Shown piece by piece: positions 8,664-16,371 of a stretch of DNA of 64,000 nt. Positions within the stretch are counted from its first letter, which is position 1. Each line of letters begins with the position of its first letter. Source of the DNA: an uncultured bacterium. GTDB taxonomy: Bacteria; Actinomycetota; Coriobacteriia; Coriobacteriales; Coriobacteriaceae. The position numbers and the translations under genes were made by a program. Location: positions 62,001 to 126,000 of the forward strand of contig CAJMOF010000004.1 of assembly GCA_905215065.1 (NCBI GenBank). Reading direction: 5' to 3'. The notes under the pieces were generated by a model that worked only from the letters and a program-made list of their open reading frames with translations, did no database searches and was not told the DNA's origin.

Positions 8664-8802
8664 TCGTTTTCGGAAGTATGCGGCAAATTTTGAAACTCTC
8701 GAGCACACCCCCGTTTTCCGTAAATAAAACCGCAGGTACAGAGCTCAGACATATCCGGTGTGCTCGGCCTATTCAGATTTTGCCGCATACTTCCGAAATC
8801 TA
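8664..8802. repeat. 45-base imperfect inverted repeat in the 8499-8915 intergenic region
   Basis: Arms 8664-8708 and 8758-8802 share TTTCGGAAGTATGCGGCAAA and, at the inner ends, GAGCACAC/GTGTGCTC. They are separated by about 50 bases. This is the only feature I see in the 416-base gap. The arms are too diverged for a terminator and resemble the ends of a non-autonomous element or an RNA hairpin. Confidence 0.7.
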
Positions 8803-8915
8803 AGTTCGCAAGGGGTGATAGCTGGGGAGTTTGCGCAACATATGTCCAGCAAAAACGGGTGCTAGCCGGTACGGCTACCACCCGTTTGTCTTATATCCAG
8901 CTCGAAGCAGGCCAG

Positions 8916-11900
8916 TTACTTCTTAATGCCGCGTCCCAGGCGCTCAGCGACCGACGCCACGGCACTCTCGTCGACCGAGCCGCAGCTCACGCAGCCATCG
9001 TGGGCACGCATCTGGCCGGTGACCTCGTCCATCGCGAGCGGCGCCACCTTCTCGAGCTTAAAGCCCTTGCCGGCGCGCATGTTTTCCTTGGCCACGCTGA
9101 TCATGAGCTTAATGCGGTTGAGCTGGTTGACCTCGGACGCGCCGGGGTCGTAGTCCACCGCGACGATGTTGCTTTCGGGGTGCTGGCGGCGCAGCTCCTT
9201 GATCACGGCCTTGCCCACCACGTGGTTGGGCAGGCACGCGAAGGGCTGCGTGCAGATGATGTTGGGCGCGCCGTGATCAATCAGGTCGAGCATCTCGGCC
9301 GTGAGCAACCAGCCCTCGCCCATGTTGTTGCACACCGAAAGCACCGTGCGGGCCTTGTCCGCCATGGTGCCGATGCGCTCGGGTACCTCAAAGCGCTCGG
9401 ACTTTTCGATCAGCTCCTCCACCGGCGTACGCATCCAGTCCACGAGCTTAATAAGCGCTTGCATGCCCGCGCGCGTAGTGGCAGAACTTCCCAGCTCGTC
9501 TTTCTGCAGCTCGGCGTTGCTCATGGAGTACAGGAAGAAGTCGAGCAGGCCCGGCACCACGGCCTCGCAGCCCTCGCGCTCGATAACGTCGACCACGTGG
9601 TTGTTGGCCGTGGGATGGAACTTGACCAAGATCTCGCCGACCACGCCCACACGTGGCTTGGTGCCCTCGCCCACGAGCGGCATGGTGTCGAACGCGCGGA
9701 TGGCCTCGCGGCACAGCTTGGTGTAGTTGTGACGGTTAAACTTGGGCGCCAGCTTGCGGGCACGCGCCATGTACTGCTCGTAGAGCGCGTTGGCGGCACC
9801 GTGCGTGGCCTCGTACGGGCGGCAACGATAGAGCATCTGCATCATCACGTCACCAAAGAGCACCGCGTAGACTGCCTGCTTAAGCAGCGCCGGCGTAATC
9901 TTAAAGCCGGGGTTGTCCTCGCCCAGCGCCACGGCCGAAAGCGAGATCACCGGGATCTCGGGGTGACCGCTCTCGCGCAGGGCCTTGCGGATGAGCGCGA
10001 TGTAGTTGGTGGCACGGCAGCCGCCGCCGGTCTGGCTGATAACCACGGCCGTCTTGGACAGGTCGTACCGACCGCTCTCGATGGCCTCCATGATCTGGCC
10101 GGTCACCAAAATGGACGGATAGCAAATGTCATTGTTCACATAGCGCAGGCCGGCTTCGACGGCATCGTGGTCGGTCGAGGGCAGCAGCTCCAAGTTGTAG
10201 CCGGCACCGCGGAACACCTCTTTGACCAGGTCAAAGTGAATCGGCGCCATCTGCGGGCACAGGATGGTGTAGCCCTCCTCGCGCATCTGCTCGGTAAAGG
10301 GCACCTTGGGCCACGCGGTCGAAGCACTCTCGCGCTGCGCCTCGAACGTGTACTTGCGGCTCGCGAACGCGGGGGCATCCGTGGAGGGCGCCACCGGCGC
10401 GGCATCGCCCTGCTCGTAGGCCTCGCCCGCGGCCGTGGCCTCGGCCAAGCGCTCGGCCTCCTGGTCCTTGAGCGCGGCCATGAGCGAGCGGATGCGGATG
10501 CGCGCGGCACCCAGGTTGGACACCTCGTCGATCTTGAGCACGGTGTAGATCTTGCCGCTGGCCTCCAGAATCTCCTGCACCTGGTCGGTGGTCAGAGCAT
10601 CCAGACCGCAGCCGAAGGAGTTGAGCTGGATCAGGTCCAGGTCGTTGCGCATCGTCACAAAACGGGCGACGGCGTACAGGCGGCTGTGGTACATCCACTG
10701 GTCGACGACGCGAATCGGACGCTCGGGCTTCACCAGGTGCGCAAGCGAATCCTCGGTAAAGACCGCAAAGCCAAAGCTCGAGATAAGCTCGGGCAGGGCA
10801 TGGTTGATCTCGGGGTCGTTGTGGTAGGGGCGGCCGGCGAGCACAATGCCGTGGCCACCGTGGTCCTCGACCCACTTAAGAGCCTCCTCGCCCATGGTCT
10901 GGATGTCCTCGTGGAAACGTGCATCGGCCTCAAAGGCAGCGTTGACGGCGGCATCGACCTCGGAGCGCGTGATCTTGGGTCCACGCACGCGACCGCGACC
11001 GGCCTCAGCATCGGCCACACGGTCGACGGCGAGCACCTGGTACAGACGGCGCTTGAGCTCGGTCTTATCGTGATACGGCACAAACGGGTACAGGAACTCG
11101 ATGTTCTGCTCGCGGATCTCGTCGATGTTGAGTGCCAACGCCGTGGGGTAGCTCATGACGATGGGGCAGTTGTAACAGTTGCCGGCGGTCGGGTCCTCCT
11201 TGCGCTCCCAACGCACGCACGGCATCCAGATGAAGTCGACATCGCGGTCGATAAGGTTCATCACGTGGCCGTGGCTCATCTTGGCCGGATAGCACACGCT
11301 CTCGGACGGCATGGACTCGATGCCCGCCTGGTAGGTCTTCTTGCTCGACTGGTCGGACAGCTGCACGCTAAAGCCCAAGCGCGTAAAGAACGCGTGCCAG
11401 AAGGGGTAGTTCTCGTACATGTTGAGCGCGCGCGGGATGCCGACGGTGCCGCGCGGGGCCTCGTCGGGGCTCAGCACCTCGCGGTTAAAGAGCAGATCGT
11501 TCTTCTTTTTGAAGAGGTTGGGCGCCTCGGTCTTTTGCTTTTTGTGGCCGGCACCCTTCTCGCAGCGGTTACCGGTAATGAAGCGCCTGCCGCCGCCAAA
11601 GTCGTTGACGGTGAGCTGGCAGTTGTTGGAGCAGCGGCCGCAGCGGACATGCTTTTGCGTCACGGTGAGGTGCGCGATGTCCTCGGCCGAAAGGATGGTC
11701 GAGGTGCCGTCGGCGCCGGCGCGATCGCGGGCGAGCAGGGCCGCACCATAGGCGCCCATGCAGCCGGCGATGTCGGGACGCACGGCATGAACGCCGGTGA
11801 GCTGCTCAAACGCGCGCAACGTGGCGTCGGACATAAAGGTGCCGCCCTGAACGATCACCTGGCTGCCGATCTCCTTGGGGTCGCGCAGCTTAATGACCTT

Positions 11901-13679
11901 GAACAGGGCATTCTTGATGACGGAATAGGACAGGCCGGCCGCGATGTCGCCCACCGTGGCACCTTCCTTTTGCGCCTGCTTGACGCGCGAGTTCATAAAG
12001 ACCGTGCAGCGACTGCCCAGGTCGACGGGGGCCTTGGCATGGATGGCGGCATCGGCAAACGCGCGCACGTCCATGTTCATAGACACGGCGAAGCTCTCGA
12101 TAAAGCTGCCGCAGCCCGATGAGCAGGCCTCGTTGAGCATGATGTGCTCAATCACGCCGTCCTTAACGCGCAGACACTTCATGTCCTGGCCGCCGATGTC
12201 CAGGATGAACTCGACGCCGGGCAGGAATGCCTTGGCGCCACGCAGGTGCGCAACGGTCTCGATCTCGCCGGAGTCGGCCTTGAGGGCCTCGATGAGCAGC
12301 GCCTCGCCGTAGCCCGTGGTGGTCACGTGGCCGATGGTACAGCCGGCGGGGATGTGGTTGTAGAAATCGGCCATGATGACCTTGGCCGTGCCCAGGATGT
12401 CGCCGTTGTTGTTGCCGTACCAGGTGTGCAACAGCTGGCCGTCCTCGCCCACGAGCGCGGCCTTCATGGTGGTGGAGCCGGCGTCGATACCGATGAACAC
12501 GCGGCCGGTGTAGCCGTCGAGCTTGCCCTTGGGGACGACTTCCTGGTCGTGGCGACCCTTGAACTCGGCAAAGTCCTCGTCGGTGGCAAAGAGCGGATCC
12601 AGACGCTCGACCTCGGCACCCTGCGTGTCACCCAGGGCATCGATGGCCTCGATGAGCTGCGGGAACGTGCTGAGCTTGTTGGACTCGTGCGCCATGGCGG
12701 CGCCGCTCGCCACAAACAGGTGAGCGTTTTGGGGCACGATACGGTGTTCCTCGTCCAGGTTGAGCGTGAGGTAGAAGCGGTGGCGCAGCTCGGAGAGGTA
12801 CTGCAGCGGGCCGCCCAGGAAGGCGACGTTGCCGCGGATGGGACGACCGCACGCCAGGCCCGAGATGGTCTGGGTCACGACGGCCTGGAAGATGGAGGCG
12901 GCCACGTCCTCGGGACGGGCGCCCTCGTTGAGCAGCGGCTGCACGTCGGTCTTGGCAAATACGCCGCAGCGACTGGCGATGGGATAGATGGTGGTGGCGT
13001 TGGCCGCGAGCTCGTTGAGGCCGCTGGCATCGGTGTGCAGCAGGGTGGCCATCTGATCGATGAAGGCGCCCGTGCCGCCGGCGCAGGTGCCGTTCATGCG
13101 CTGCTCGATGCCGTTATCGAAGTAGATGATCTTGGCGTCCTCGCCGCCCAGCTCGATGGCGACGTCGGTGGCAGGGATGAGGGTCTCGACGGCGCGTTTG
13201 CTGGCGATGACCTCCTGGACAAACTCCAGGTCAAGCCACTGGGACAGCAGCAGGCCGCCCGAGCCGGTAATGGCGCAGGTCATCTGGGCCGTCGGCAGCA
13301 CGGTCGCAGCGCCCGCGAACAGGTCGCGGGCGCAAGCGCGGACATCGGTGTGATGACGCTGGTACTTGGCGTAGACGATCTGGTTGTCGTCGTTGAGCAC
13401 GGCGAGCTTAACGGTGGTGGAGCCCACGTCGATGCCCAGGTGCAGGTTGCCGCGGGCGGCCTCGGGGTTGAAGATCGCGCCTTCGGGGGCGTGGGCGGCG
13501 GCTACGGGCTCGCTAGCGACGGACGTCTCCCCTGCCGCGTTCTTGGCCTCGGCAACAGCCTCGACAACTTTCTCGGCAGCAGCGGTCGCGGCCTTCTGCG
13601 CGGCGTCCGCCACGGCGGGCGCGGCCTCGCGCGCGGCAGCAACTATACGGTCCTTAATGCCTTCGGCGAGTTTGCTCAT
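8916..13679 (-). CDS. 2-hydroxyacyl-CoA dehydratase activase / DUF2229 fusion protein
   Basis: Giant 1587-residue cytoplasmic protein of the acyl-CoA dehydratase activase family. Residues 1-75 are an alanine-rich helical extension. Two ATPase domains of the BadF/BadG/HgdC type follow: the first begins with LGIDVGSTTVKLAVL near 81, the second with IGIDAGSTTMKAAL near 396. Each has the cysteines that hold a bridging 4Fe-4S cluster (TCAGGTGAF and SRCGVF; ACSSGCGSF and SRCTVF). A CGRCSNNC cysteine cluster near 681, a DUF2229 domain, and a C-terminal HgdB-like part follow. Such proteins couple ATP hydrolysis to low-potential electron transfer; the substrate is unknown. The start has GAGGAGAGACA upstream. 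It lies 11 bases after the TetR gene, so the two are cotranscribed. Confidence 0.88.
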   Translation of the reverse strand: MSKLAEGIKDRIVAAAREAAPAVADAAQKAATAAAEKVVEAVAEAKNAAGETSVASEPVAAAHAPEGAIFNPEAARGNLHLGIDVGSTTVKLAVLNDDNQIVYAKYQRHHTDVRACARDLFAGAATVLPTAQMTCAITGSGGLLLSQWLDLEFVQEVIASKRAVETLIPATDVAIELGGEDAKIIYFDNGIEQRMNGTCAGGTGAFIDQMATLLHTDASGLNELAANATTIYPIASRCGVFAKTDVQPLLNEGARPEDVAASIFQAVVTQTISGLACGRPIRGNVAFLGGPLQYLSELRHRFYLTLNLDEEHRIVPQNAHLFVASGAAMAHESNKLSTFPQLIEAIDALGDTQGAEVERLDPLFATDEDFAEFKGRHDQEVVPKGKLDGYTGRVFIGIDAGSTTMKAALVGEDGQLLHTWYGNNNGDILGTAKVIMADFYNHIPAGCTIGHVTTTGYGEALLIEALKADSGEIETVAHLRGAKAFLPGVEFILDIGGQDMKCLRVKDGVIEHIMLNEACSSGCGSFIESFAVSMNMDVRAFADAAIHAKAPVDLGSRCTVFMNSRVKQAQKEGATVGDIAAGLSYSVIKNALFKVIKLRDPKEIGSQVIVQGGTFMSDATLRAFEQLTGVHAVRPDIAGCMGAYGAALLARDRAGADGTSTILSAEDIAHLTVTQKHVRCGRCSNNCQLTVNDFGGGRRFITGNRCEKGAGHKKQKTEAPNLFKKKNDLLFNREVLSPDEAPRGTVGIPRALNMYENYPFWHAFFTRLGFSVQLSDQSSKKTYQAGIESMPSESVCYPAKMSHGHVMNLIDRDVDFIWMPCVRWERKEDPTAGNCYNCPIVMSYPTALALNIDEIREQNIEFLYPFVPYHDKTELKRRLYQVLAVDRVADAEAGRGRVRGPKITRSEVDAAVNAAFEADARFHEDIQTMGEEALKWVEDHGGHGIVLAGRPYHNDPEINHALPELISSFGFAVFTEDSLAHLVKPERPIRVVDQWMYHSRLYAVARFVTMRNDLDLIQLNSFGCGLDALTTDQVQEILEASGKIYTVLKIDEVSNLGAARIRIRSLMAALKDQEAERLAEATAAGEAYEQGDAAPVAPSTDAPAFASRKYTFEAQRESASTAWPKVPFTEQMREEGYTILCPQMAPIHFDLVKEVFRGAGYNLELLPSTDHDAVEAGLRYVNNDICYPSILVTGQIMEAIESGRYDLSKTAVVISQTGGGCRATNYIALIRKALRESGHPEIPVISLSAVALGEDNPGFKITPALLKQAVYAVLFGDVMMQMLYRCRPYEATHGAANALYEQYMARARKLAPKFNRHNYTKLCREAIRAFDTMPLVGEGTKPRVGVVGEILVKFHPTANNHVVDVIEREGCEAVVPGLLDFFLYSMSNAELQKDELGSSATTRAGMQALIKLVDWMRTPVEELIEKSERFEVPERIGTMADKARTVLSVCNNMGEGWLLTAEMLDLIDHGAPNIICTQPFACLPNHVVGKAVIKELRRQHPESNIVAVDYDPGASEVNQLNRIKLMISVAKENMRAGKGFKLEKVAPLAMDEVTGQMRAHDGCVSCGSVDESAVASVAERLGRGIKK

Positions 13680-13690
13680 TGTCTCTCCTC

Positions 13691-14401
13691 TTAGTTGTTG
13701 GACTCGACGGTTGCGGCGGTGTCGGCCGCGTCCTCGAGCTGCAAGTTCAATAGCTTCATGCCGTATTCCGGCACGTTGATATCGATGGGTTGGCCATACA
13801 GGTCACCGGGGCGCACAAAGGCGATAACCGTCATGATGCGCGCCATGGCCTCGGGCGATTCGGAAAGGTCACGCTCAAACCAGCGCTGAATCAGGCCGAC
13901 CTCGGCACTCACGACGTAGGTGACGTAGTAGTCAAAGAACGTGCCCAGCGCCAGGCCCAAAATGCCCGTCTGCGCACGCGGCACCACAGCCTCACGCGCA
14001 GTGTCGATAATCCTTTTAATGAAGGCCTGGTCGCCGCCCGGCCCCAGCAGCGCACCGATTAAGTCGCGGTTGGCCGCAAGATAACGCAGCAGCTCAACCG
14101 AACCGGGCGCCGGCTCGAGCTCATCGATATTGTGATAGAGATCAGGCAGCTGAGCTGCGGTAATGAACTCAATGCGCTCACGGATCTCGGCCAGCAAGCC
14201 GTCCTCGATTTGATTGATAAAGTCGGGGATATCGCGGTAGTGCGAATAGAACGTGCGACGCGTAAGGCCAGCGCGCTCGGTGAGCGACGCGACATTAATG
14301 CGCGAAAGGTCGCCGCTTTCGGCAAGCTCGCTGGCAAGTGCCTGGCGAAGGGCACGCTGCGAGCGAAGGGATCGGCGGTCGCATTTCTCGAGCTGGGACA
14401 A
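13691..14401 (-). CDS. TetR/AcrR family transcriptional regulator
   Basis: One-component repressor. The N-terminal HTH lies at about residues 12-60 (RINVASLTERAGLTRRTFYSHY), and the remaining 170 residues form the helical ligand domain of this 236-residue protein. It starts with TTG at 14401, five bases after AAGGAGG. It is the first gene of a two-gene unit with the activase fusion. Two palindromes in its promoter (14423-14440 and 14453-14467) are good operator candidates, which suggests it controls itself and the activase gene. The ligand is unknown; an acyl-CoA or related acid would fit the target gene but is a guess. Confidence 0.9.
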   Translation of the reverse strand: MSQLEKCDRRSLRSQRALRQALASELAESGDLSRINVASLTERAGLTRRTFYSHYRDIPDFINQIEDGLLAEIRERIEFITAAQLPDLYHNIDELEPAPGSVELLRYLAANRDLIGALLGPGGDQAFIKRIIDTAREAVVPRAQTGILGLALGTFFDYYVTYVVSAEVGLIQRWFERDLSESPEAMARIMTVIAFVRPGDLYGQPIDINVPEYGMKLLNLQLEDAADTAATVESNN

Positions 14402-14422
14402 GCGTCCTCCTTGTTACTCAGC

Positions 14423-14467
14423 CTGTGCGCTATTGCACAGTGCGAGTATTATTGCACACCGTGTGCA
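14423..14467 (-). promoter_or_regulatory. Twin palindromic operator candidates for the TetR gene
   Basis: Two dyads lie just upstream of the TTG start: CTGTGC-N6-GCACAG at 14423-14440 and the perfect TGCACAC-C-GTGTGCA at 14453-14467. Both share GTGCA/TGCAC half sites. The position and spacing fit autorepression by the adjacent TetR protein. Confidence 0.6.
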
Positions 14468-14493
14468 TCAACACGTAAAGGCAATATTTGGGT

Positions 14494-14522
14494 TGTGACA
14501 AAGGGACAGTCCCTTTGTCACA
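14494..14522. repeat. 29-base perfect palindrome, copy 1
   Basis: TGTGACAAAGGGAC, one central base, then its exact complement. An identical 29-base copy is at 15225-15253, flanking the intervening 14.5-15.2 kb intergenic region. Confidence 0.9.
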
Positions 14523-14559
14523 TTAGGTTGCGCTCAGCTTTTAGAAGCGGCATTGTCGA

Positions 14560-14640
14560 TTGTCCAAAATGTCATTCGTGGGTAGAATAGTGTCGACGGC
14601 AGCCCAAGTTCTGGAAAGCTGGGCAGCGCCGTTGCTTGTT
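14560..14640 (+). ncRNA. Candidate antisense RNA (antitoxin) convergent with the 41-residue peptide gene
   Basis: A good promoter reads rightward: TTGTCC at 14560-14565, a 17-base spacer and TAGAAT at 14583-14588, so a transcript would begin near 14595. It would start with a stem-loop (GGCAGCCCA against TGGGCAGCGCC, 14599-14631), then a T-rich stretch (TTGCTTGTTTT), and would run into the 3-prime end of the peptide gene on the other strand. The 3-prime end is not defined: it may stop after the first hairpin or at GGGGTC/GACCCC (14645-14673). No expression data are available. Confidence 0.4.
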
Positions 14641-14656
14641 TTAGGGGGTCAACGTC

Positions 14657-14782
14657 TTAACGGCGGCGACCCCTCTTACGTTGCTTCGAACGTTGCTTGA
14701 GTGCCTCGGAAAGTCCGATAAGCGTCGTGAGGAGCGAGACCAAAGCGGTCAGGAGCTTCACGAAATCAATCAAATCGGTCAT
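14657..14782 (-). CDS. 41-residue hydrophobic basic peptide, candidate type I toxin
   Basis: This gene starts with ATG at 14782, has GGGAGGTGATGCCC as ribosome site and ends in TAA at 14657. The peptide has one amphipathic or membrane helix (FVKLLTALVSLLTTLIGL, residues 7-24) and a very basic tail (KQRSKQRKRGRRR, residues 29-41), the layout of small membrane-depolarising toxins. In the 5-prime leader CCTCC (14794-14798 on the plus strand reads GGAGG) can pair with the GGAGG of the ribosome site, so translation may be blocked until the leader refolds. Leader sequence ACGGCAG...GGGCAGCGCC recurs inverted beyond the 3-prime end (14597-14631), allowing pairing of the two ends of the mRNA. I do not recognise the family by name. 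Confidence 0.55.
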   Translation of the reverse strand: MTDLIDFVKLLTALVSLLTTLIGLSEALKQRSKQRKRGRRR

Positions 14783-14846
14783 GGGCATCACCTCCCATCA
14801 GATGGAGGGCGCTGCCCGGCACATGGAACTGCCGTCAACGATACCG

Positions 14847-14886
14847 ATTCTATCAAAGCGCAGTTAGATATGCGAATGTTTGTTCG
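14847..14886 (-). promoter_or_regulatory. Promoter of the 41-residue peptide gene with SOS-like (LexA) box
   Basis: On the minus strand TTCGCA (14871-14876), an 18-base spacer and TAGAAT (14847-14852) form a plausible sigma-70 promoter. Overlapping its -35 element is CGAATGTTTGTTCG (14873-14886), one base from the Gram-positive LexA consensus CGAAC-N4-GTTCG. This suggests induction by DNA damage. Whether this lineage uses that consensus is inferred. Confidence 0.5.
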
Positions 14887-14902
14887 TATTTCAGAAGATC
14901 GG

Positions 14903-14947
14903 AGCTCGGGTATGGCGAAGGAACAGTTCCTTTGCCATACCCGAGCT
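14903..14947. repeat. 45-base palindrome with GGAACAGTTCC centre
   Basis: Arms 14903-14924 and 14926-14947 pair over 22 bases with one mismatch around a single central base. The centre has the same architecture as the GGGACAGTCCC palindromes at 14494 and 15225 but with different bases on both sides. Confidence 0.85.
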
Positions 14948-14959
14948 TGTCGCCGAACT

Positions 14960-15182
14960 GCCACCTACATTTTTCGAGTTATTCGGCCACGCTACTGGTT
15001 CTGTATAAATGCACCGCCGGGATTATCTGAGGGTTTTTGTCCTTATTTGAGCGTATACATGCCCATTTGCGCACTTACGTCACCGAATCAAACACCATTA
15101 GAGGCATGAATGTTCCCGAGAGGGCATCTTTAGCCATTTAACGTCCTCCGACAGGCCGAATAACTCGAAATTTGTTGGTGGC
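14960..15182. repeat. Possible MITE: 29-base terminal inverted repeats around 165 bases
   Basis: GCCACCTACATTTTTCGAG... (14960-14988) is matched by an inverted copy at 15154-15182 with about four mismatches. The enclosed 165 bases have no convincing gene. No clear target duplication is visible at the edges, so a mobile origin is not proven. Confidence 0.45.
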
Positions 15183-15224
15183 GAAAGCGTAATAGTCCTA
15201 TACGCCAAAAGCCGGTATCTCCCA

Positions 15225-15253
15225 TGTGACAAAGGGACAGTCCCTTTGTCACA
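15225..15253. terminator. 29-base perfect palindrome, copy 2, abutting the HAD stop codon
   Basis: Identical to 14494-14522. It ends at the base before the stop codon of the HAD phosphatase gene (15254-15256) and could act as its terminator. Confidence 0.75.
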
Positions 15254-16111
15254 TTATTCGATGATGGTGCGGGAGTTCTGCGTGCGCATGGTGGCGAGCA
15301 TGTGTTTGGGGACGGCGTGGACCATGCAGCTGCCGATAGTTGCGCTCGCGGCGACCTTGGCTGCATCGCTGCCGTTTTTGGTCGCGTAGCTGTGGCGGAA
15401 ACGCTTGAGCATGGCGATGTCGTTGCCGCCGTCTCCATAGACCGCGACCTCGTCCTCGGCAATACCGTAGTAGCCCGCCAGCCAGGCCACGCTCTCGCCC
15501 TTGTTGCATGCCACGTCCGTGATCTCGAACATCACCGGATCGAACGGCGCGTTGACCACATGGTCCGAGCGCTCGGCAAGATATGCCTTAAGGTCACGCT
15601 CCAACTCGGGCGAGGTCACACGGCAGTTGATCTTGCACACATCGTGGCGCAGGATGTCACCAATCGACTGGTCGAAATACTGTTCCTCGTGATACCCGCC
15701 ACGCGCACGCATGCCACGCATCACGATGCGCTTGATAGGACTGTCTTTTTTAAAGCCCGCCTGATGCATCTCGAACGAACCGCTCGAGTACATGCCATCG
15801 GGCGTGGAGCAATCAAAGCAAATGTCCGGAAACGCCTTGAGCAGTTCCTCAGTGACTTGCGGATCGATGGTCCAGGTCTTGAGCACCTCACCATGGCTGT
15901 CGCGCACGATGGACCCATTGGAGCAGCAGGCGTCAAGCGCCAGGCCCGTAAAGCCATGCTCGCCGATCGGCAACGTCGAGCGTCCAGTCGCGGGAACCAC
16001 ATGCAAGCCAGCCCCGGTCAGCTCGCGGATGGCACGGCGGATGGTCCCATCCGCCTCATGCAGTGCGTTCAGCAGCGTTCCGTCTAAATCACTCGCGAAC
16101 ATCTTGATCAT
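15254..16111 (-). CDS. HAD superfamily Cof-type phosphatase
   Basis: Cytoplasmic phosphatase of the Cof subfamily (class IIB cap), typically acting on sugar phosphates or nucleotides. The nucleophile motif DLDGTLL is at residues 8-14, the second motif VPATGRS near 38-44, and the metal-binding GDGGNDIAML near 226-235. The 285-residue length is normal. The start has GAAGGAGAGG upstream. It is monocistronic, between a glnB remnant upstream and the palindrome at its stop codon downstream. The substrate cannot be predicted. Confidence 0.9.
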   Translation of the reverse strand: MIKMFASDLDGTLLNALHEADGTIRRAIRELTGAGLHVVPATGRSTLPIGEHGFTGLALDACCSNGSIVRDSHGEVLKTWTIDPQVTEELLKAFPDICFDCSTPDGMYSSGSFEMHQAGFKKDSPIKRIVMRGMRARGGYHEEQYFDQSIGDILRHDVCKINCRVTSPELERDLKAYLAERSDHVVNAPFDPVMFEITDVACNKGESVAWLAGYYGIAEDEVAVYGDGGNDIAMLKRFRHSYATKNGSDAAKVAASATIGSCMVHAVPKHMLATMRTQNSRTIIE

Positions 16112-16152
16112 GAGCGTGCCTCTCCTTCGTCTGCACGATATTGTAGACGAGA

Positions 16153-16182
16153 ACGGGCGTGCCCCAAGAGAGGCACGCCCGT
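16153..16182. terminator. Hairpin downstream of the glnB remnant
   Basis: ACGGGCGTGCC (16153-16163) and GGCACGCCCGT (16172-16182) form an 11-base perfect stem with a short T-containing tail on the minus strand. It probably once ended the glnB transcript. Confidence 0.7.
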
Positions 16183-16198
16183 CAGGCGAAAGATTGTC

Positions 16199-16302
16199 CT
16201 ACACCGCGGCGGGGCCGTGCTCGCCGGTGCGGATGCGGATGACTTCTTCGACCGGCTCGACCCAGATCGTGCCATCTCCAACGGTGCCGTAATCTTGGAA
16301 AC
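16199..16302 (-). pseudogene. C-terminal remnant of a P-II (GlnB/GlnK) nitrogen regulator
   Basis: About 35 codons before a TAG at 16199-16201 read FQDYGTVGDGTIWVEPVEEV followed by IRIRTGEHGPAAV. This matches the last third of P-II proteins (pattern TGxxGDGKIFV-PVE-IRIRTGExG). The frame remains open further upstream to about 16380 but no longer resembles P-II, and the T-loop and N-terminal ferredoxin-like half are gone. The terminator survives downstream. I infer a deletion that joined the gene end to the 16372 gene region. An ammonium transporter, the usual neighbour, is absent. Confidence 0.65.
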
Positions 16303-16371
16303 GGAGCGGCAACGGACGCGAAACCAACGGGAAATACGCAAGCAAGGGAGCCGTGAGCGCGCCCGTCCCAG

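Noticed and set aside
8760..12122. 1120-codon plus-strand open frame
   Set aside because: It is the antisense of the activase fusion. Its translation is low-complexity (His, Gly, Ala and Val rich) without domains, as expected opposite a GC-rich gene.
12144..13694. 516-codon plus-strand open frame
   Set aside because: Same shadow effect on the opposite strand of the activase gene; no motifs and no ribosome site.
14681..15109. 142-codon plus-strand ORF over the peptide locus
   Set aside because: It lacks a ribosome site, runs through palindromes and has no domain; the minus-strand 41-codon ORF has a strong site and coherent peptide.
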